Below, one piece after another: positions 24,430 through 37,800 of a stretch of DNA of 64,000 nucleotides. Numbering within the stretch: position 1 is the stretch's first letter; each line of letters begins with the position of its first letter. Source of the DNA: Cladocopium goreaui (taxonomy: Eukaryota; Sar; Dinophyceae; Suessiales; Symbiodiniaceae); contig CAMXCT020000126.1 of assembly GCA_947184155.2 (NCBI GenBank), positions 52,451-116,450 of the forward strand, given 5' to 3'. Both the position numbers and the translations under genes were made by a program. The notes below the pieces were generated by a model. The model was not told the DNA's origin, ran no database searches, and saw only the letters and a list, made by a program, of their open reading frames with translations.

Positions 24430-25850
24430 TACATTGCTCTCATCTTAATGACAGTGCTGAGAATCCATCCACAGTCTCTGTCCTCTTGTTGAGACGACCC
24501 GATGTGGCACTGACAAAGGTCTTCGCAAGGACCTTCACTTCACAGCGTTGGGTACATGCTTACATGCATGCATACTAACCTATTTGCCCTTGAGACAACA
24601 AACATTTTTGCATTGAGAGTCTCTGCACACATTAACTGGAAACCTCAAAGATATGAGAATTCCCAATATAGTGGGTAGTAGAAACTCCTATAATCATCAC
24701 CCAACAGTGGTTTTGAACATGTTTCACTTTTCCTCACAAGGCACTTGGCGGCGCTGCGCCTACTCCTTGAACGACTCACAGGTAGGGAGCGAGAGGACCG
24801 CACACCGTTGCCTGAAGCAAGGTCAGGCAGCTAATCAGAAAGCTGCTAGTTTGTTTGAGTTGGACGGCCTTGCGTAGCATCTTCGAAAATGTATCACATG
24901 TCATGTATGTACACATATAAACTATCATCTCCGAATCCTCTCCTATTATTTATACAATGCGTCCAAATATTCATTCACATGGCTTGGCTACTTTGACTCG
25001 GTTTGGTTCTTCTCTTTTTTTACTTTACCATGGACACTTGGTAAGAAAATGCAAGAACCTTGCCATCCCTTCGGGGCATTGCTGCCGCAACTGACAGTCT
25101 TCAGCAAACATGGAGCCCATCATCGCCACACCCTCCAATTGCAAGAAAACTACTACCAGGGCGGAAGAATTCGGCTTCACGCTGGGACCTTGGGATAAGG
25201 CATACAGAGGCATACAACAAGTCTGGAGACGGTCATGACAGAAAGTTCATCGCGCAAATATCACCATGTCATCTCTTGAGCAACAGTTTGATCGCGGAAG
25301 TGCCAAAAGGAGTTTGTAAGCACAGCACGGTGGCGGTCTTGGCATACCTGCAAAGTCATCTGTTGCATGTCCATGCATTTCCAATGTCCAATAAAGCCAA
25401 TAAAGCCTGCCAATAAAGCCTGCCAATTGCTAGTCCTTTCTGGCCATCGGGATGCAGAACAAATATCACCGGCCCAGTTCGGATGCACCAGCCTTTGACT
25501 TTCCGCGGCAATGGAGGCCTTTCCTGGGGCAATGGCATGCTACCCAAAAGAATGCAGAATTAGCTTGGGCCACTAGTTTTTAGGACAGTCCCTGCGCAAG
25601 CAACTTTCATGATCTCTACATGTCTCCCCCATCCATTTTTCACGCAAAACGTCTCATGCGCCTCTGCATGAGGTGGCGGTGGATCTCGAATTTTGGCGGA
25701 TCCTTGGTAGGTGAGCTGGTCTGTCAGATTTTCAGTTCTACAGCGTGCATGTCCCTATACTTGAGGCCAAGGGGTGAGGAACAAAAGCTAGCAGGGCGGG
25801 GGCAATGAGGAGGCAGAGGAGGGGGAGGAGGAGGATGAAGATGATGAGAT
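24430..25850 (-). other. Unassigned, possible small exons on the minus strand
   Basis: The minus strand has natural-looking frames near 25344-25260 (after GCAG|G; YAKTATVLCLQTPFGTSAIK in one frame) and near 25180-25025. None shows a domain and frames compete. A motif with AAAGCTAGC lies at 25761-25798, just before the GAT array. Confidence 0.3.
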
Positions 25851-26240
25851 GACTCGTATCACCAAGAAATGCATCCATCAAAGATGACAACAATTAACAC
25901 AAGCTACTGAAGCTGCTGCGGTGATTATGATGATGGTGGCGGTGAAAATGCCGATGATGATGATGATGATCATCACCATCATCATCATCATCATCAGCAA
26001 CATCTTCTTCTTCTTCTTCATCATCATCATGATGGTCATGATCATGATCATGATCATGAAGATGAAGATGAAGATGAAAATGGAAATGGACATGAAGATG
26101 AAGATGGAGATGAGGGTGAAGATGAAGACGACGAGGATGGCGATGACGATGACGATGACGATTATGATTATGATTTTTTGATGATGATGATGATGATGGT
26201 GATGATGACGACGATGACGATGACGATGACGATGACGATA

Positions 26241-26322
<82 letters not shown>

Positions 26323-26381
26323 CGATGACGATGAGGATGATGATGATGATGATGATGACGATGATGATGATGATGACGATG

Positions 26382-26418
<37 letters not shown>

Positions 26419-26439
26419 GGATGATGATGATGATGATGA

Positions 26440-26480
<41 letters not shown>

Positions 26481-26515
26481 CGATGACGATGACGATGACG
26501 ATGAGGATGAGGATG

Positions 26516-26565
<50 letters not shown>

Positions 26566-26680
26566 GATGAAGATGAAGATGAAAATGACAAGACGATGAC
26601 GATGACGATGACGATGCGGATGCGGATGCTGATGCTGATGCTGATGCTGATGCTGATGCTGATGCTGGTGCTGGTGCTGA
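25840..26680. repeat. GAT/GAC trinucleotide array
   Basis: About 840 bp of GAT, GAC and GAA units, densest at 25921-26680. The open frames here (poly-Met/Thr, poly-His, poly-Ser) arise from the repeat. Confidence 0.97.
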
Positions 26681-26699
26681 TGGCGGCGATCCACCAAAA

Positions 26700-27570
26700 C
26701 TGTTTCCAACACCGCCAGCGGGGGTGGGTGCGGGTAGCTACCTGTGAAGCTTCACGTGATTGGCGATACCAATACCCGCACCGAGAGTACCGGTATATCC
26801 ACTTGCTAAGTTGACCACTTGCCAATGGACTCATGCTAACTGTGGGCTCTTCTCGCTGGACTGGAGCTTAACTTGAAACGTGCTGCCTGGGCTCTCCCAC
26901 GTGGCTCACGCGGTGGTGTTGGAGCCAAGCCATGTCGATGCCCAGGCTCCTTGTGGTCTAGGTGCGGCCTCGAGGGTGCACTGCCTGGCACACAGGTGCA
27001 AATGTCAATGGTTTCCGGATCTTGATAGGGATACTTCTCTAACCAACTTTGGTTTGGGTTTGCCTCAGAACAGAGGATTTACCTCATTTTATGGTGAGAA
27101 TCTTTTTGAATTGGGGTTACTATTTCAGACACACCTAATGAACTTTGGAACTCAGAGACTCAGATCCAACAAGGCGATGTGTTGCTGTGAGCAATGGGCA
27201 ACTAATCCGTCAAACCCTCACGAGGAAACATGGCTATCTATGGCAGTGGGAAACCTCCAATTTTCCATGTTCAATTTGTGCAACGGAGAAAGTCATCCGT
27301 ACATGCGGAGAAAATTTCTGCACGCCGTGTTTGTTTGCCGGACGTGTGCAGCAATGAAAAGCAACTTGCTGGACATAGGTTCTTTCAGGGTGCATGGAAT
27401 GCTGCCACTAGCTGCTAAACATGCGGGAAATTCCAGTAGGAGGTCCCAGGTCCTCCCCAGCACTTCAGAGAATGCTGCAACAGGAAAGAATCTTGGCTTT
27501 ACACCCACCTGCATTTCCTTTCCATGTTCTGTTGAGTACACATTCCAAATTATAAAATAATATCGTGTTT
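26700..27570. other. Unassigned; long plus-strand open frame of doubtful meaning
   Basis: The plus strand is open for 226 codons (26880-27560) without an ATG at the start and without any recognised domain. The minus strand is open over part of it. I treat it as probably chance. Confidence 0.3.
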
Positions 27571-27599
27571 AGTGACGTGTAGAAGATGAGTCTATTCTT

Positions 27600-28509
27600 T
27601 TTTGTCGTGTCAACTGCAGTGCATTGATTTTGCGGAAACTGCTCCCCGCACCACCCAGGTAGCCTGTCCTGTACAAGACGAGCGAACCTATCCTGTAAAG
27701 GTTCGAGAGCGGGTTTTGGCCGTTGACCACGACGTAGTGGCGGCAAATCCGCTCCCTGCACAATGAACTTTTAAAACTGCCAGGTGCCCTGAACATGATG
27801 CCAGCAACATCCAGTGGCTTCTGGGCGATTGGCCTCCCTTCTGCTGCTCCAAGTTCGGCTGGCCTGTCGATGGTCAACGCCAGTCCATGATCCACAAACA
27901 TCAACAGGTGATGTTTCAGGTATATTCACCGCTTCGTTTCTAGTCACAGGTGGCTTTTTGATCCCTCAACCTTTAGGTGCCACATGGAGATCTCCCGAAA
28001 ATATCCGAAAATCGCCTCACGCTCACTTGGAGTTGACACAGCTGCCTGGGCTCAGCAGAGATTTTGGCCATGAGTTCGAGCCAAGTTCGTTTCGACTCCC
28101 CATTTTATCCATTTTGGGTGAAGCCCAAACGACCTCGCCTCCACCAAGCGGAGCGCCTTCCGCTCGTCTTCCGCACGTTCTTCGACCACTCTCCGCATCC
28201 GGCGGCCTGAACTCGTGGAAGGAACAACGCCACGTGGGGTGAAACAACCAATCCATAAGTGATAAGTGGGACAAGTGGGACAAGGCCAACAAGACCAATT
28301 TGTGTTCGAAATCCTGTAGACGAACACCGCTCTTCTTTGAATCGATGATGGTGAAACGGCTTCCACTTTCAGATCTTTGCTGAACTAATCGGAGTCTATG
28401 CTCGCCACACTGGACAAGCGCAACTTTGACCGCAAACCGGTTTCCTCCTCTAACCACTCATACAGCGGCTCTGGCATTTCCCTGACGTGCGGCCACAGGT
28501 GTGCCGACC
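27600..28509 (-). CDS. Unrecognised multi-exon gene, possible membrane protein
   Basis: Exon 28509-28438 follows TTTCAG|G and encodes LWPHVREMPEPLYEWLEEET before a GT donor in phase 1. Exon 28313-28177 follows CTACAG|G with the matching phase and encodes FRTQIGLVGLVPLVPLITYG followed by VVSPHVALFLP, a hydrophobic segment that could be a membrane helix. A further candidate exon starts at 27755 (GADLPPLRRGQRPKPALEPL) in phase 0. The gene lies about 240 bp past the stop of the MMPL gene on the same strand. No family was recognised; upstream and downstream ends are open. Confidence 0.45.
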
Positions 28510-28751
28510 CTGAAATACAATACCAGGAGTACACATATCCAGCATCAACTCTAATTCCAACTGAGCCTTTAGCCTTTAGCATACTTCAGACTTGGCTTCT
28601 GCAAATGGTGCCTAAAAACCGCACTCTAAGCCTTAGACTCTAAGCAACACAGATTTAGTTAAATCCATTCAAATCTCAATGACTCATGGTTCAACCATGT
28701 TCAACCCCTTTTTTGTGGTCGTTCTTAACCAATTTGACCAAACAAATGACA

Positions 28752-28835
28752 CTACAATGGCCTTGGCCAATAGTTCAGCCATGGGGACATCGAGAGCATT
28801 GCAGGCACCACCAAGGTACGCACCAAAAAGGTGTC
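28752..28835 (-). CDS. MMPL gene exon 15, terminal
   Basis: After GCTGAG: DTFLVRTLVVPAMLSMSPWL, then NYWPRPL and TAG. This is the family's standard helix-12 and C-terminal sequence. Confidence 0.85.
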   Translation of the reverse strand, partial: DTFLVRTLVVPAMLSMSPWLNYWPRPL

Positions 28836-31800
28836 CTCAGCAGCTGAGTCCGCAACAGAATGGGGAGTTCTCACAGTCATTACAAATTACTTGTGTATGG
28901 CCTAAATATTGTAACAGTGGCACAAAATGGGGCACCATTTGGAGCACGACGATAAGAATAACCCAAATCAAGTATATAAATCTCCCATGTGCCAATATGA
29001 TATGCTTTGTGATTGGATCTAGAATTAAATACAGTTATTAATATTCAATATATTTAGTATTCAGTAGTCAATATTCTTCTAGGTTTTGGAGGCTGGCTTA
29101 GCTCCGGCCAGATCCTGGCCTAGGCTCCGAAGAGGAAAACAATACAAAACCGCCAGTTTTTGGTTCTACTGCACTTTTTTCATTTTGAGAGCACGAATAA
29201 AATAATAACAAGAGCACGGACTTTTAACATAATTGAGACCATACAGCACGATTTGGCGCACGATAAATCACGAGTAAAAGAACGCATTGGAGCACCATTT
29301 GGTGCACGACAGAGGAGACAATTTACTGGACATCCGGTGTCGATTGATTTCACATGTGCTTGAAGCAGTTTATTTCTGAAAGGAAAATATGATGCTCTAA
29401 AACTTCTTCTATTTAAACTTATATTAGGAAAAGCACACTTTTGAGCACCATTTGGTGCACGAAGAAATCAATTCAAAATACGAGTAGCAATCCTCAAGTT
29501 TTGTCAGTACCACTACCTATAGTCAATATCTTCATGAAAGATTGAAGATTGCAAACATTGCAGAGAAACCACCAGCAACAATTTCCCAAAAGACACACCA
29601 GCCCAGGAACCACAAAGTAGAACACGATTTGGTGCACGACAAACTGCGAAAAAAACACGCATTGGAGAACGATTTGGTGCACGACAAACCGCGAAAAAAA
29701 AAACGCAATATAATTCTTGCTCCAGCACAGCAGCAAACCTGGCAAACTAGTAGATGAAGTTTGATGGGAAGTTAGGATAGTGTATGATTCATGTTTGATA
29801 CTTGGTATGGTTGTGATTCCTAATGCCAAATGGTTTTGAGAAGTGATTGCTATGCCCTCTTTCTCCTGATCTGATGTGTGCAAACCGCCACATGTCTACA
29901 TTGAGCAGAATGGACGGGCTTTGTTTCCCAATTTTTGAACCATGGTCCCACTTTGAAATAATCCTTAAGCAAAAAAATTGAACATGCCCCCAGGCCCAAC
30001 AATCCTTGAAGAAAAAAAACTTGATTTTATGGTGCTCCTTTTTGGGGGGTGTTTAGTAAGGAACCCTTTTACTGACTGTTACAATATTTTGGAAACACAC
30101 AACAAATTACCATATATTGACAATATATAATAATAATAATCATGTTTCATGGGGATAGACTGGGGATACAATGAAGATATCTAATGTAACTAAAATAATT
30201 TGCTCAAGATGATCCTTGGGTCTGTCTGGAAAACGATATACCCCCCAATATTGTTTTTGACCCCCAATCTATGGCCATCTCAATAGGAAAATGATGATTG
30301 ACCATCAACTTTTAGGGGCACCCAAGTTTCAGACAAACCCATCATCCAAAATGGGTTGATGGGATGTCCCAAATTCCCAAGATGGCAGATGGCACTGGCA
30401 CTGGCCAAAAGAACAGTTGGAAGACTTGGACGATGAGTTGGCCACACCTTCGATCTCTGTGATTCGTTCGCTGTTCACAATACAGAGCAGCAGGGCAGCA
30501 GGGCAGCAGCAGGGCAGCAGCAGGGCAGCAGGGCAGCGGCTCGTCGATTTGACGTACGTACAACTCCCTTCTCTTGGAGTACTCTGTCGATCATTCATTC
30601 CTTTGGGTTTTTCAATACATTGCAATTGTTTGTCACAGGACACGTCATTCACGGTTTCAAGCTGCTTGTGACATCGTACTGACATGGTCACCCTTTCTAC
30701 GGTTTACTGTAAAGCACTTGTTGCCATCTTAAATATCGGTACTGCTGGCATGCCCAGAAAAGGTTCAAAAATATCACTGGACCAGCAAAAGAATTAGGAA
30801 TTGCGTAATCGAGGCTCCACTATGATGCTAAAGACGAAGACGAAGCCCTGCTGATTCATCATGGGGAGCTCCTGTGGAACGACTGCTGGAGACTGAACAA
30901 CCAAATCACCAAATCCAGTAAGTTTAGATAAGCACTACCAGGTCAAGGCTGATCGGAGAAACTTGAAAACTTACTTAGCTACAATGTCTGGTGTCTAGCG
31001 GCCAATGCTTGCAAACTCAACAAGCAACATCCCCATCTACACGTTCAATACCACAAACACCAATCTAGGCTAGGTTCCTATGCCCATACGGGTCTGGAGC
31101 AATTTGCTGAGCACTCTAAGAAATGTCACAAAAATCAGATGACTCGGATGACCACCAAACCAATCAAAAAAATATCTCAACAATGGGTTGGTTTAGTTTG
31201 CCCAACATGGTTTAACAATGTTTAACTACCAAAAACAGGCTGGGCGGTCGAGCTTTCTGCTGCTGAGAGGCAGAGGTCAGCACCAAGGCCAAGAAGGTGA
31301 GGCCAAGGATAAGTCCAGCTGCAGAGATGGTGCCACCCGTTGCAGAAAGACCCAACTGTATTGCTTCTCGGTCTCCAAAGCCCTGGAAACACCAGGCAGC
31401 ATGCAAAATGGAGGTTTTATCAGGGAAGGTTTCGGGTGAAGGTAAAAGGTAGCAGCTTCTGAAATGCTAAACAAGCTGTGAGGAGGTTTTGTAATAACGC
31501 TCCAGCTGTTTAGCTGCAATACTCCCCAGTTTGCACCTATGGTTTGTCGACACAAGCGTCATAAAACCCGTCCCCGGCAGTTTTGCAAGTTTTTCTCCTC
31601 CAGTCTGAACTCGAAGACTCGCTCAAACAGAAAGAAGTCATAGTCCAGCGCCAGACCAATCAAAAACGTCAAACTGAAGACAGGAACCGTCCAATCCTGA
31701 GACCAGTGACCCACTTCGATTCACTTCGATCAAACTTAAATCAGAACACAGCGACGCCCTGAGTCCAGCACCAAGCCATCGCTCTTTGTAGGCGAAAGGC

Positions 31801-34800
31801 CTGCCAACTGCACCCAACTGCCCAAGCTTGGTGCATTTTTTCATGTTTATAGAGATCTGAATCACAAATATCAAAGGAAATTGGCGCATCCAAATCCTTA
31901 AATTCTGAATGCATTGGGAAATCATTAAAGGGTACAAATCACCTGGCCTGAACCCAAAAACAGCCACGGGAGAATTCCAAGAGTAAATCGAAGATATCGA
32001 AGTACAGATTACAGCCTGAAGCAAGATCTACTGAGATCCACAGGTTGATCCAGCCAAAGCCGCAGCCTTCAGCCACAGCCGGCGGGGAAAGCCGGGGCCT
32101 GGAATTCCTAACCAGCTTAGGGCGCCATCCTCATAGACATAGAAGGCAGCTCCGTAAGTCCATGTCACCGGAACGACCACTGTGATAAAGAGCTTGAAGG
32201 GAACGAGCATGGCATTGAACCATAAAGCGATCAAAGAAAAACAAATTAAAACCTCAGCATTCGACATTGTGCATCATTGTTTCAGTTCAGCAAATTTGCC
32301 ACCGACTCAGGGTTATCTCAATGTCATATCATCATCCAACCGTTTTGCGTCGCGTCAAAGTGTTCCATTCTCAGTGTTGTTCAGGCTGAGTTCCTGTTCG
32401 CTGGTTTGACGGTTCGGTGCTTTGTTTAACTACTTCCACCACCCAGTGCTGATGCTTCCCTTGCATGAGCCTAAATTTGGTCCCACACAGTTTCGTCTTA
32501 GTACTGGAAGAAAATTCAAGATGTTGAAATGAGCGGTGGCCAGAACGCTTGTGAAATAGAAATAAGTTGCGCTGGTTACAAAAATATATCCGTAGGCATG
32601 GTTCAAGAAAATCTATGAAGTTGCGCACAATGCCACAAAATCAAATCTCTCCCAAGATTCAGCTTACAGCCAAGCAACACAAATCAGAAAACATGTAGGT
32701 AAAGCTGAAGAAGTCACCTTAAACCAAGGACATAGGACAGCGCGGCAGTGGGGTTTTAGCTTCCAGCCAAGTCACAGAGATAAGATCTGTGACTACCGTT
32801 GCTGGGGAGAAAGTAAGGTACCTCCAAAGTCGCACAGATTCGCATGACAACCCTCGGCTCCCACAGTTGGTTCTACGGTTGAATAGGCCCAAGGTCAAGA
32901 TAGGTCAACACAAGTCAACCTAGGTCAACATGTTGTGCTAAAGCAGGACTTGATCTTTGGAGGGTTCTGGAACCATCGCAAAGGTCAATTGCATGGTAGG
33001 TTTCTTTCCATTTTCCCGCCATTTTCATGCGAATGCCTATTGCTTGCCCCGCCTCAAGCGAGGGATGGTGGTCTGGCCACGGCTTTCCATCTCCCGCAGC
33101 ACATCCTGGATCCGCTTTTCCAACTCAAAGGCCTGCGGTCCCAAGGGGTCGATGGCAGGATTCACCACGGTCAGCATGGCGTTCTTGCGGACCATCTCCT
33201 GGAGAAAACAAAAGGCAAAGGATCGGAAACGATCGGAAAAGAGACCACCTGATGTCCTTGTGACCTCCCTCACACTCATTACCAACAAACATGATGCAAA
33301 CGGATAACAGAAGTGCGTTTTGCTTTTCCAGAACTATTTGTTGAGACACAGCACTTTCAGGCTATGCTTTTGCTCGTTTGTATTTTCAGCCAATTCCCTG
33401 CCTGCCACATGAGATCCAAATGCTCAGAAGTCTGGGTCAAGAAAACATTCCGGGCAAAGAAGCTCTTGCGAATCAAGTTCATCTCTTGCAAACTCGGGCA
33501 AACCAGCTGTCCGAACACTTCTTTAAAAACTTTTTTGGCAAAGGCTAACTCGGAATGAATGTAGCTCTTGTCAATTGGCACACTAGGTGACTGGAAACTC
33601 TTGGCTCCAAGTTCGTAGGGACTTCCCTCCGTCTCGAAAATCAGCCCGCGAATCATCTCGCAGTTCAATCGAAACAAATTTTCATTCACCAGCGGCGCAG
33701 AAACTGTACCCGCACTCTGGGAGTAGTCATCCACCGCGTTGGTTGCAAAAATTAGAACAGGCCTCGGCCCATGGTTTCTCCATTTGTGCACGCCCGGGCT
33801 GCGAATGAAACCCCGCCTAATTTGAGGCCCACGGGTAAGGGACGAAAGCTAGCTTGGCAGCGAGCTTGGCAGGTAGCTTGGCATGAAAACACAAAGGGCA
33901 CAGCGCAGCTGTGCAGCTTTTTCGTCAACGTGGACGAGCGGGTCTGAAGCTGGGGCACGTCGGTAAGGTGAACGTCCAAACGTACGTATTGAGGCGATGT
34001 ATGTTGGAAGGGACGAGGATGAAAACATATGATTATCACGCACAGCTGCACAAAGAGGAGGAGGAAATTCAGCAAAGCCAACAGGATGACCAGTGATTGA
34101 TTGGGGAAGGTTCCAAGGTCCACCTTCGGCATCGGAGTGGACCTTTGGAAGCACCAGAAGAAGCAACACAGTGCAAAACCGAAGGTGAGGACGAGAGGTA
34201 GGTGTGGGGGCGCAACATGAAAATGAAGCTAGGCCAAGGTTCCATACAGTGTAAAGTGTGAAAAGTGTAAAGTTGCGAGGGTGTAAAGTGAAGTGTGAGG
34301 CGTAAAGTGTGAAAGTGTAAAGTAGAAAGTGTAGAGTGTGGACTGTAAAGTGTAGAGCGTGGAGCGTACAGTGTACAGTGTGAAGTGCAAACTGTACAGT
34401 GTGAAGTGTAAACTCTACAGTGGGAAGTGTAAAGTGTAGAGTGTAGAGCGCGGGGTGTGGGGTGTCAAGTGTAGAGTGTGGAGTGTAAAGTGCAGAGTGC
34501 GGAGTGTAAAGTGCAGAGTGTCAAGTGTAAAGTTCAGGCTGTGGAGTGTGGAGTGCAAAGTGTAGAGTGTGGAGTGTCAAGTATCAAGTGTGAAGTGTAG
34601 AGTTTGGAGTGTCAAGTGTAAAGTGTGCAGTGTAGAGTGTGGAGTGTATTGTGTAGAGTGCGCAGTGTCAGGTGTAGAGTGTAATGTGTAGAGCGTAGAG
34701 TTTGGGGTGTAAAGTGTAGAGCTGGGGTGTAAAGTGTCAAGTGTAAAGTATAGAGTTTCGAGTGTGGAGTGTAAAGTGTAAAGTGTGGAGTGTCAAGTGT

Positions 34801-37800
34801 AGAGTGTGGAGTGTGGAGTGTGTGGTGTAAAGTGCAATGCGTGAAGTGTAAAGTGCAGAGTGTAAAGTGTAGAGTGCGCAGTGTCAAGTGTAAAGTGTAG
34901 AGTGTCATGTGTAGAGTGTAGAGTGCGGAGTGTAAAGTGTAGAGTGTAAAGTGTACAGTGTAGAGTGTAGAGTGTGGGTTGTCAAGAGAAAAGTGTGAAG
35001 TGTAAAGTGCAAAGTGTGGATTGTAGAGTGCAGAGTGTAAAGTGCAAAGTGCAAACTCTAAAGTCTAGAGTGTGAAGTGTAAAGTGTAGAGTGCGGAGCG
35101 TTAAAGCGTGAAGTGTAAATTGTAAACTGTGCAGTGTCAAGTGTCAAGTGTAAAGCGTAGTGTAAAAAGTGTGAAAAAGTGTAAGGTGCAAAGGATGGAG
35201 TGTAAAGTGTAGAGTGCGGAGTCTAAAGTGTACAGTGTAGCGTGCGAAGTGTAAAGTGTAGAGTGTGGATTGTGGAGTGTAAAGTGTAGAGTGTGGAGTG
35301 TAGAGTGTGGAGTGCCAAGGTAAAATGTAGAGTGCGGAGTGTCAAGTGTAAAATTAGAGTGCGGTGTGCCAGTTTTAAAGTGTGAAGTGTAGAGCGTGGA
35401 GTGTGGGTGTAAAGTGCGGAGTGTAAAGTTTAGAGTGTAGAGCGTGGAGTGCAAAGTATAGAGTGGGGAGTGTAAAGTGCAAAGTGTAGAGTGTGTGTGT
35501 GTGTGTGGTTTGCCAAGCGTAAATCGTGAAGTGTAAAGATGCAGAGAATGCCGATGCTGCCGATGTTGCTGATGGTGCCCCCGGGGGGAAGGGGAGGGCT
35601 GAGCCCACGGCTAAACTGCTTGTGAACCAGCGGGGGGAAGGGAGTGTTAGGGGGGACGAGGGTGAGAACACATGATTACGATGTACAGTTGCACGAAGAG
35701 GATGAGGAAATTCAGCGAAGCCAACATGATGACTAGTGATTGGGGAAGATTCAAAGGTCCACCTTCGGCCTCGGAGTGGACTTTTGGAAGCGCGGGAAGA
35801 AGCAACCCAGAGCAAAACCGAAGTTGAGGACGAGAGGTAGGTGCGCGGGCGCAACATGGAAATGAAGCTAGGCCAAGGTTCCATACAGTGGAAAGTGTGA
35901 AAAGTGTCAAGCTGTGAGGGCGTAAAGTGAAGTGCAAAGCGAAGTGTAGAGTGTGACAGTGTAAAGTGTGCAAGTGTAAAATGTAGTGTGTGGACTGTAC
36001 AGTGTAGAGTGTGGGCCGTACAGTGTACCGTGTAAAGTGTACAGCGTGAGGCGTAAAGTGTAGAGTGTAGAGCGTGGGGTGTGGGGTGCCAAGTGTAGAG
36101 TGTGGAGTGTAAAGTGTGGAGTGTAGAGGGTGGAGCGTAAAGTCAGTGTTCAGTGTCAAGGGTAAAGTTCCGAGTGTGGAGTGTGAAGTCTAGAGTGCGG
36201 GGTTTCAAGTGCCAAGTGTGAGGCGTAAAATGTAGCGTGCGGAGTGACAAGTGTAAAGTGTAGAGTGCGGAGTGTAGAGTGTAGAGTGCGCAGTGTCAAG
36301 TGTAGAGTGTAGAGTTTGGAATGTAAAGTGTAGAGCGCTGGGTGAGTAAAGTGCAGAGTGCGGAGTGTCGAGTTTAAAGCGTGAAATGTAAAATATGTAG
36401 TGTGAAGTGTAGGGTGTGGAGCGTCAAGTGTAAAGTGTGAAGAGTGTGACAAGTGTGACAAGTGTAATGTGCCAAGGGCGGAGTGTAAAGTGTAAAGTGT
36501 AGAGTGCGGAGTGTCAAGTGTAAAGTGTAGAGTGTCATGCGTAGAGTGTAGAGTGCGGGGTGTGGGGTGTCAAGTGTAGAGTGTGGAGTGTAAAGTGCAG
36601 AGTGCGGAGTGTAAAGTGCAGAGTGTCAAGTGTAAAGTTCAGGCTGTGGAGTGCGGAGTGCAAAGTGTAGAGTGTGGAGTGTCAAGTATCAAGTGTGAAG
36701 TGTAGAGTTTGGAGTGTCAAGTGTAAAGTGTGCAGTGTAGAGTGTGGAGTGTATTGTGTAGAGTGCGCAATGCCAGGTGTAGGGTGTAATGTGTAGAGCG
36801 TAGAGTTTGGGGTGTAAAGGGTAGAGCTGGGCTGTAAAGTGTAAAAAGTAAAGTGAAGAGTGCGAAGTGTCAAGTGTAAAGTATAGAGTGTCGAGTGTGG
36901 CGTCTAAAGTGTAAAGTGTGGAGTGTCAAGTGTGGAGTGTGGAGTGTGTAGTGTAAAGTGCAATGCGTGAAGTGTAAAGTGCAGAGTGTAAAGTGTAGAG
37001 TGCGCAGTGTCAAGTGTAAAGTGTAGAGTGTCATGTCTAGAGTGTAGAGTGCGGAGTGTAAAGTGTAGAGTGTAAAGTGTACAGTGTAGAGTGTAGAGTG
37101 TGGGTTGTCAAGAGAAAAGTGTGAAGTGTAAAGTGCAAAGTGTGGATTGTAGAGTGCAGAGTGTAAAGTGCAAAGTGCAAATTCTAAAGTCTAGAGTGTG
37201 AAGTGTAAAGTGTAGAGTGCGGAGCGTTAAAGCGTGAAGTGTAAATTGTAAACTGTGCAGTGTCAAGTGTCAAGTGTAAAGTGTAGTGTAAAAAAGTGTG
37301 AAGAAGTGTAAGGTGCAAAGGATGGAGTGTAAAGTGTAGAGTGCGGAGTCTAAAGTGTACAGTGTAGCGTGCGGAGTGTAAAGTGTAGAGTGTGGATTGT
37401 GGAGTGTAAAGTGTAGAGTGTGGAGTGTAGAGTGTGGAGTGCCAAGGTAAAATGTAGAGTGCGGAGTGTCAAGTGTAAAATTAGAGTGCGGTGTGCCAAA
37501 TTTAAAGTGTGAAGTGTAGGTGAAGTGTAGAGCGTGGAGTGTGGGTGTAAAGTGCGGAGTGTAAAGTTTAGAGTGTAGAGCGTGGAGTGCAAAGTATAGA
37601 GTGGGGAGTGTAAAGTGCAAAGTGTAGAGTGTGTGTGTGTGTGGTTTGCCAAGCGTAAATCGTGAAGTGTAAAGATGCAGAGAATGCCGATGCTGCCGAT
37701 GTTGCTGATGGTGCCCCCGGGGGGAAGGGGGGGCTGAGCCCACGGCTAAACTGCTTGTGAACCAGCCGGGGGAAGGGGGTGTTAGAGGGGACGAGGGTGA

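Noticed and set aside
25878..26834. 318- and 272-codon minus-strand frames of poly-Ser, poly-His and poly-Ile
   Set aside because: Products of the GAT/GAC trinucleotide array, open in every frame.
26880..27560. 226-codon plus-strand open frame
   Set aside because: No ATG at its start, no recognisable domain, and opposite to all supported genes; probably chance.
32450..33030. Missing transporter exon between exons 10 and 11
   Set aside because: Several short open stretches follow AG acceptors (for example near 32850 and 32485), but none gave a family-like sequence in the required phase, so none was listed.
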